Below, one piece after another: positions 43,896 to 44,491 of a stretch of DNA of 44,491 nt. The position numbers were made by a program, and so were the translations under genes. The notes under the pieces were generated by a model that saw only the letters and a list, made by a program, of their open reading frames with translations, did no database searches and was not told the DNA's origin. Within the stretch, counting starts at the first letter, position 1. Each line of letters starts with the position of its first letter. This stretch comes from Methyloprofundus sp. (GTDB lineage Bacteria; Pseudomonadota; Gammaproteobacteria; Methylococcales; Methylomonadaceae), in contig JAQRMR010000053.1 of NCBI GenBank assembly GCA_028599115.1, positions 1-44,491 on the forward strand, given 5' to 3'.

Positions 43896-44303
43896 ATGAG
43901 TTTATTAAAAACAGCTGTACTAGCTCTATCACTTAGCACTGCAATGATGGCAGTATCTCCTTCTGTAATGGCTAAAGAGAAGAAGGGTGGAAAAATTCAA
44001 AATCAATCAGGTGCAGAAGTTTTAGTTGCATTTGATGATTCAATTGCTGCAATCGAAGCCGCATCAGAAGCTTTAAACTCAGGTGTTGAGAAAAAAGAAG
44101 TTTTAGCTTTAATGAAAAAAGCTAAACAAACTATGAACACAATTGAAAGTGCTACTGTCAATAGAGCAAAACAAAAAGCAAATAAGTACCTTAGAAACTC
44201 TCGTAAAGCTTTCAAAGCAAACGATATGGGCGAAGCTGCAGAACAAATGGCTTTAGCTGTTGAGGCTGTAAAAGATCTTAAAAGTATTTACTTAAACTTC
44301 TAA
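43896..44303 (+). CDS. small secreted alpha-helical protein, unknown function
   Basis: A 135-aa protein with a signal peptide (cleavage after SVMA, about residue 26) and a basic mature start 'KEKKGGK'. The rest is predicted helical and rich in Ala, Lys, Glu: 'FDDSIAAIEAASEALNSG', 'KKEVLALMKKAKQTMNTIESATVNRAKQKANKYLRNSRKAF', 'MGEAAEQMALAVEAVKDLKSIYLNF'. No Cys and no membrane segment in the mature part. The heptad-like Ala/Leu spacing suggests a helical bundle in the periplasm. I do not recognise the family. A near-ideal extended -10 and a very strong terminator suggest high expression as a single gene. Confidence 0.82.
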   Translation: MSLLKTAVLALSLSTAMMAVSPSVMAKEKKGGKIQNQSGAEVLVAFDDSIAAIEAASEALNSGVEKKEVLALMKKAKQTMNTIESATVNRAKQKANKYLRNSRKAFKANDMGEAAEQMALAVEAVKDLKSIYLNF

Positions 44304-44331
44304 AGAAAGAATATTTTTTAGATAAAAAGTA

Positions 44332-44372
44332 AAGGAGAGGCTGCAATATTTGCAGCCTCTCCTTTTTTTTGC
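44332..44372 (+). terminator. strong intrinsic terminator after the small secreted protein gene
   Basis: AAAGGAGAGGCTGCAA pairs perfectly with TTGCAGCCTCTCCTTT (16 bp, 3-nt loop), followed by a run of T. The strongest terminator in the window. Confidence 0.96.
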
Positions 44373-44491
44373 CTAAAATTTAGTGACATTTTTGAATTTT
44401 GTCCTGACACTCTGATATTTTATAGTGCGTAGGGTGACCTTAAGATGACCACCTATGCTAAGTCATATTAAGCAACGCCGGAAAACGCTGA

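Noticed and set aside
44455-44491. Short ORF running off the right edge (MLSHIKQRRKTL...)
   Set aside because: Only 12 codons are visible, with no ribosome site; it cannot be told from chance. The 119 bp after the last terminator holds nothing else I can support.

Overview
The window looks like a chromosomal segment of a gammaproteobacterial (type I, Methylococcales-like) methanotroph. No methane monooxygenase or methanol dehydrogenase genes lie in view. The assignment is an inference from three things: a serine-cycle block with an MtdA-type methylene-tetrahydromethanopterin/tetrahydrofolate dehydrogenase next to glycerate 2-kinase and serine hydroxymethyltransferase; a large hopanoid locus; and a membrane-anchored periplasmic copper-protein module. 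The DNA is AT-rich by eye and densely coding, with clear intrinsic terminators. I see no rRNA, tRNA, CRISPR array, phage or intact insertion sequence.

Layout. 0-3.5 kb: housekeeping genes (a 3' gene fragment, a DUF2835 protein, htpX, nudF, a YajR-type MFS transporter). 3.5-7 kb: late cobalamin genes cobC and cbiB/cobD (minus) divergent from cobQ (plus). 7-10.4 kb: a small lipoprotein, mltF and pgi. 10.7-17.3 kb: the accessory region, all on the plus strand. It holds a 197-aa anchored periplasmic protein, a two-domain multicopper oxidase and a Met/His-rich cupredoxin, then a terminator, then a VTT/YqaA membrane protein, an unrecognised polytopic membrane protein, a SAM methyltransferase, a YceI lipid-binding protein and a lipoprotein. 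17.4-19.3 kb: a sulfotransferase-like gene and ctaG.

19.3-31.7 kb: the hopanoid locus. On the minus strand, sqs, shc, hpnG, hpnN, an hpnO-like aminotransferase and dxs form a tightly packed operon running from farnesyl-PP condensation to side-chain building and export, with isoprenoid precursor supply at its end. On the plus strand, hpnH, hpnM and a DUF1415 gene diverge from it. 31.8-38.2 kb: one-carbon assimilation, with mtdA, gck and glyA on the minus strand, fhs behind a terminator, and mdh divergent. 38.3-44.3 kb: an inositol-phosphatase family gene, pckA, gap, pyk and a small secreted helical protein.

Together the genes cover C1 transfer into serine and glycerate, malate/PEP interconversion and lower glycolysis, hopanoid synthesis and transport, and periplasmic copper redox chemistry. 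The parts least explained by known systems are the 10.7-16.8 kb copper and lipid/quinone-like cluster, two nested palindromic elements (30.4 kb and 39.2 kb), and the hairpin-rich leader of hpnH.
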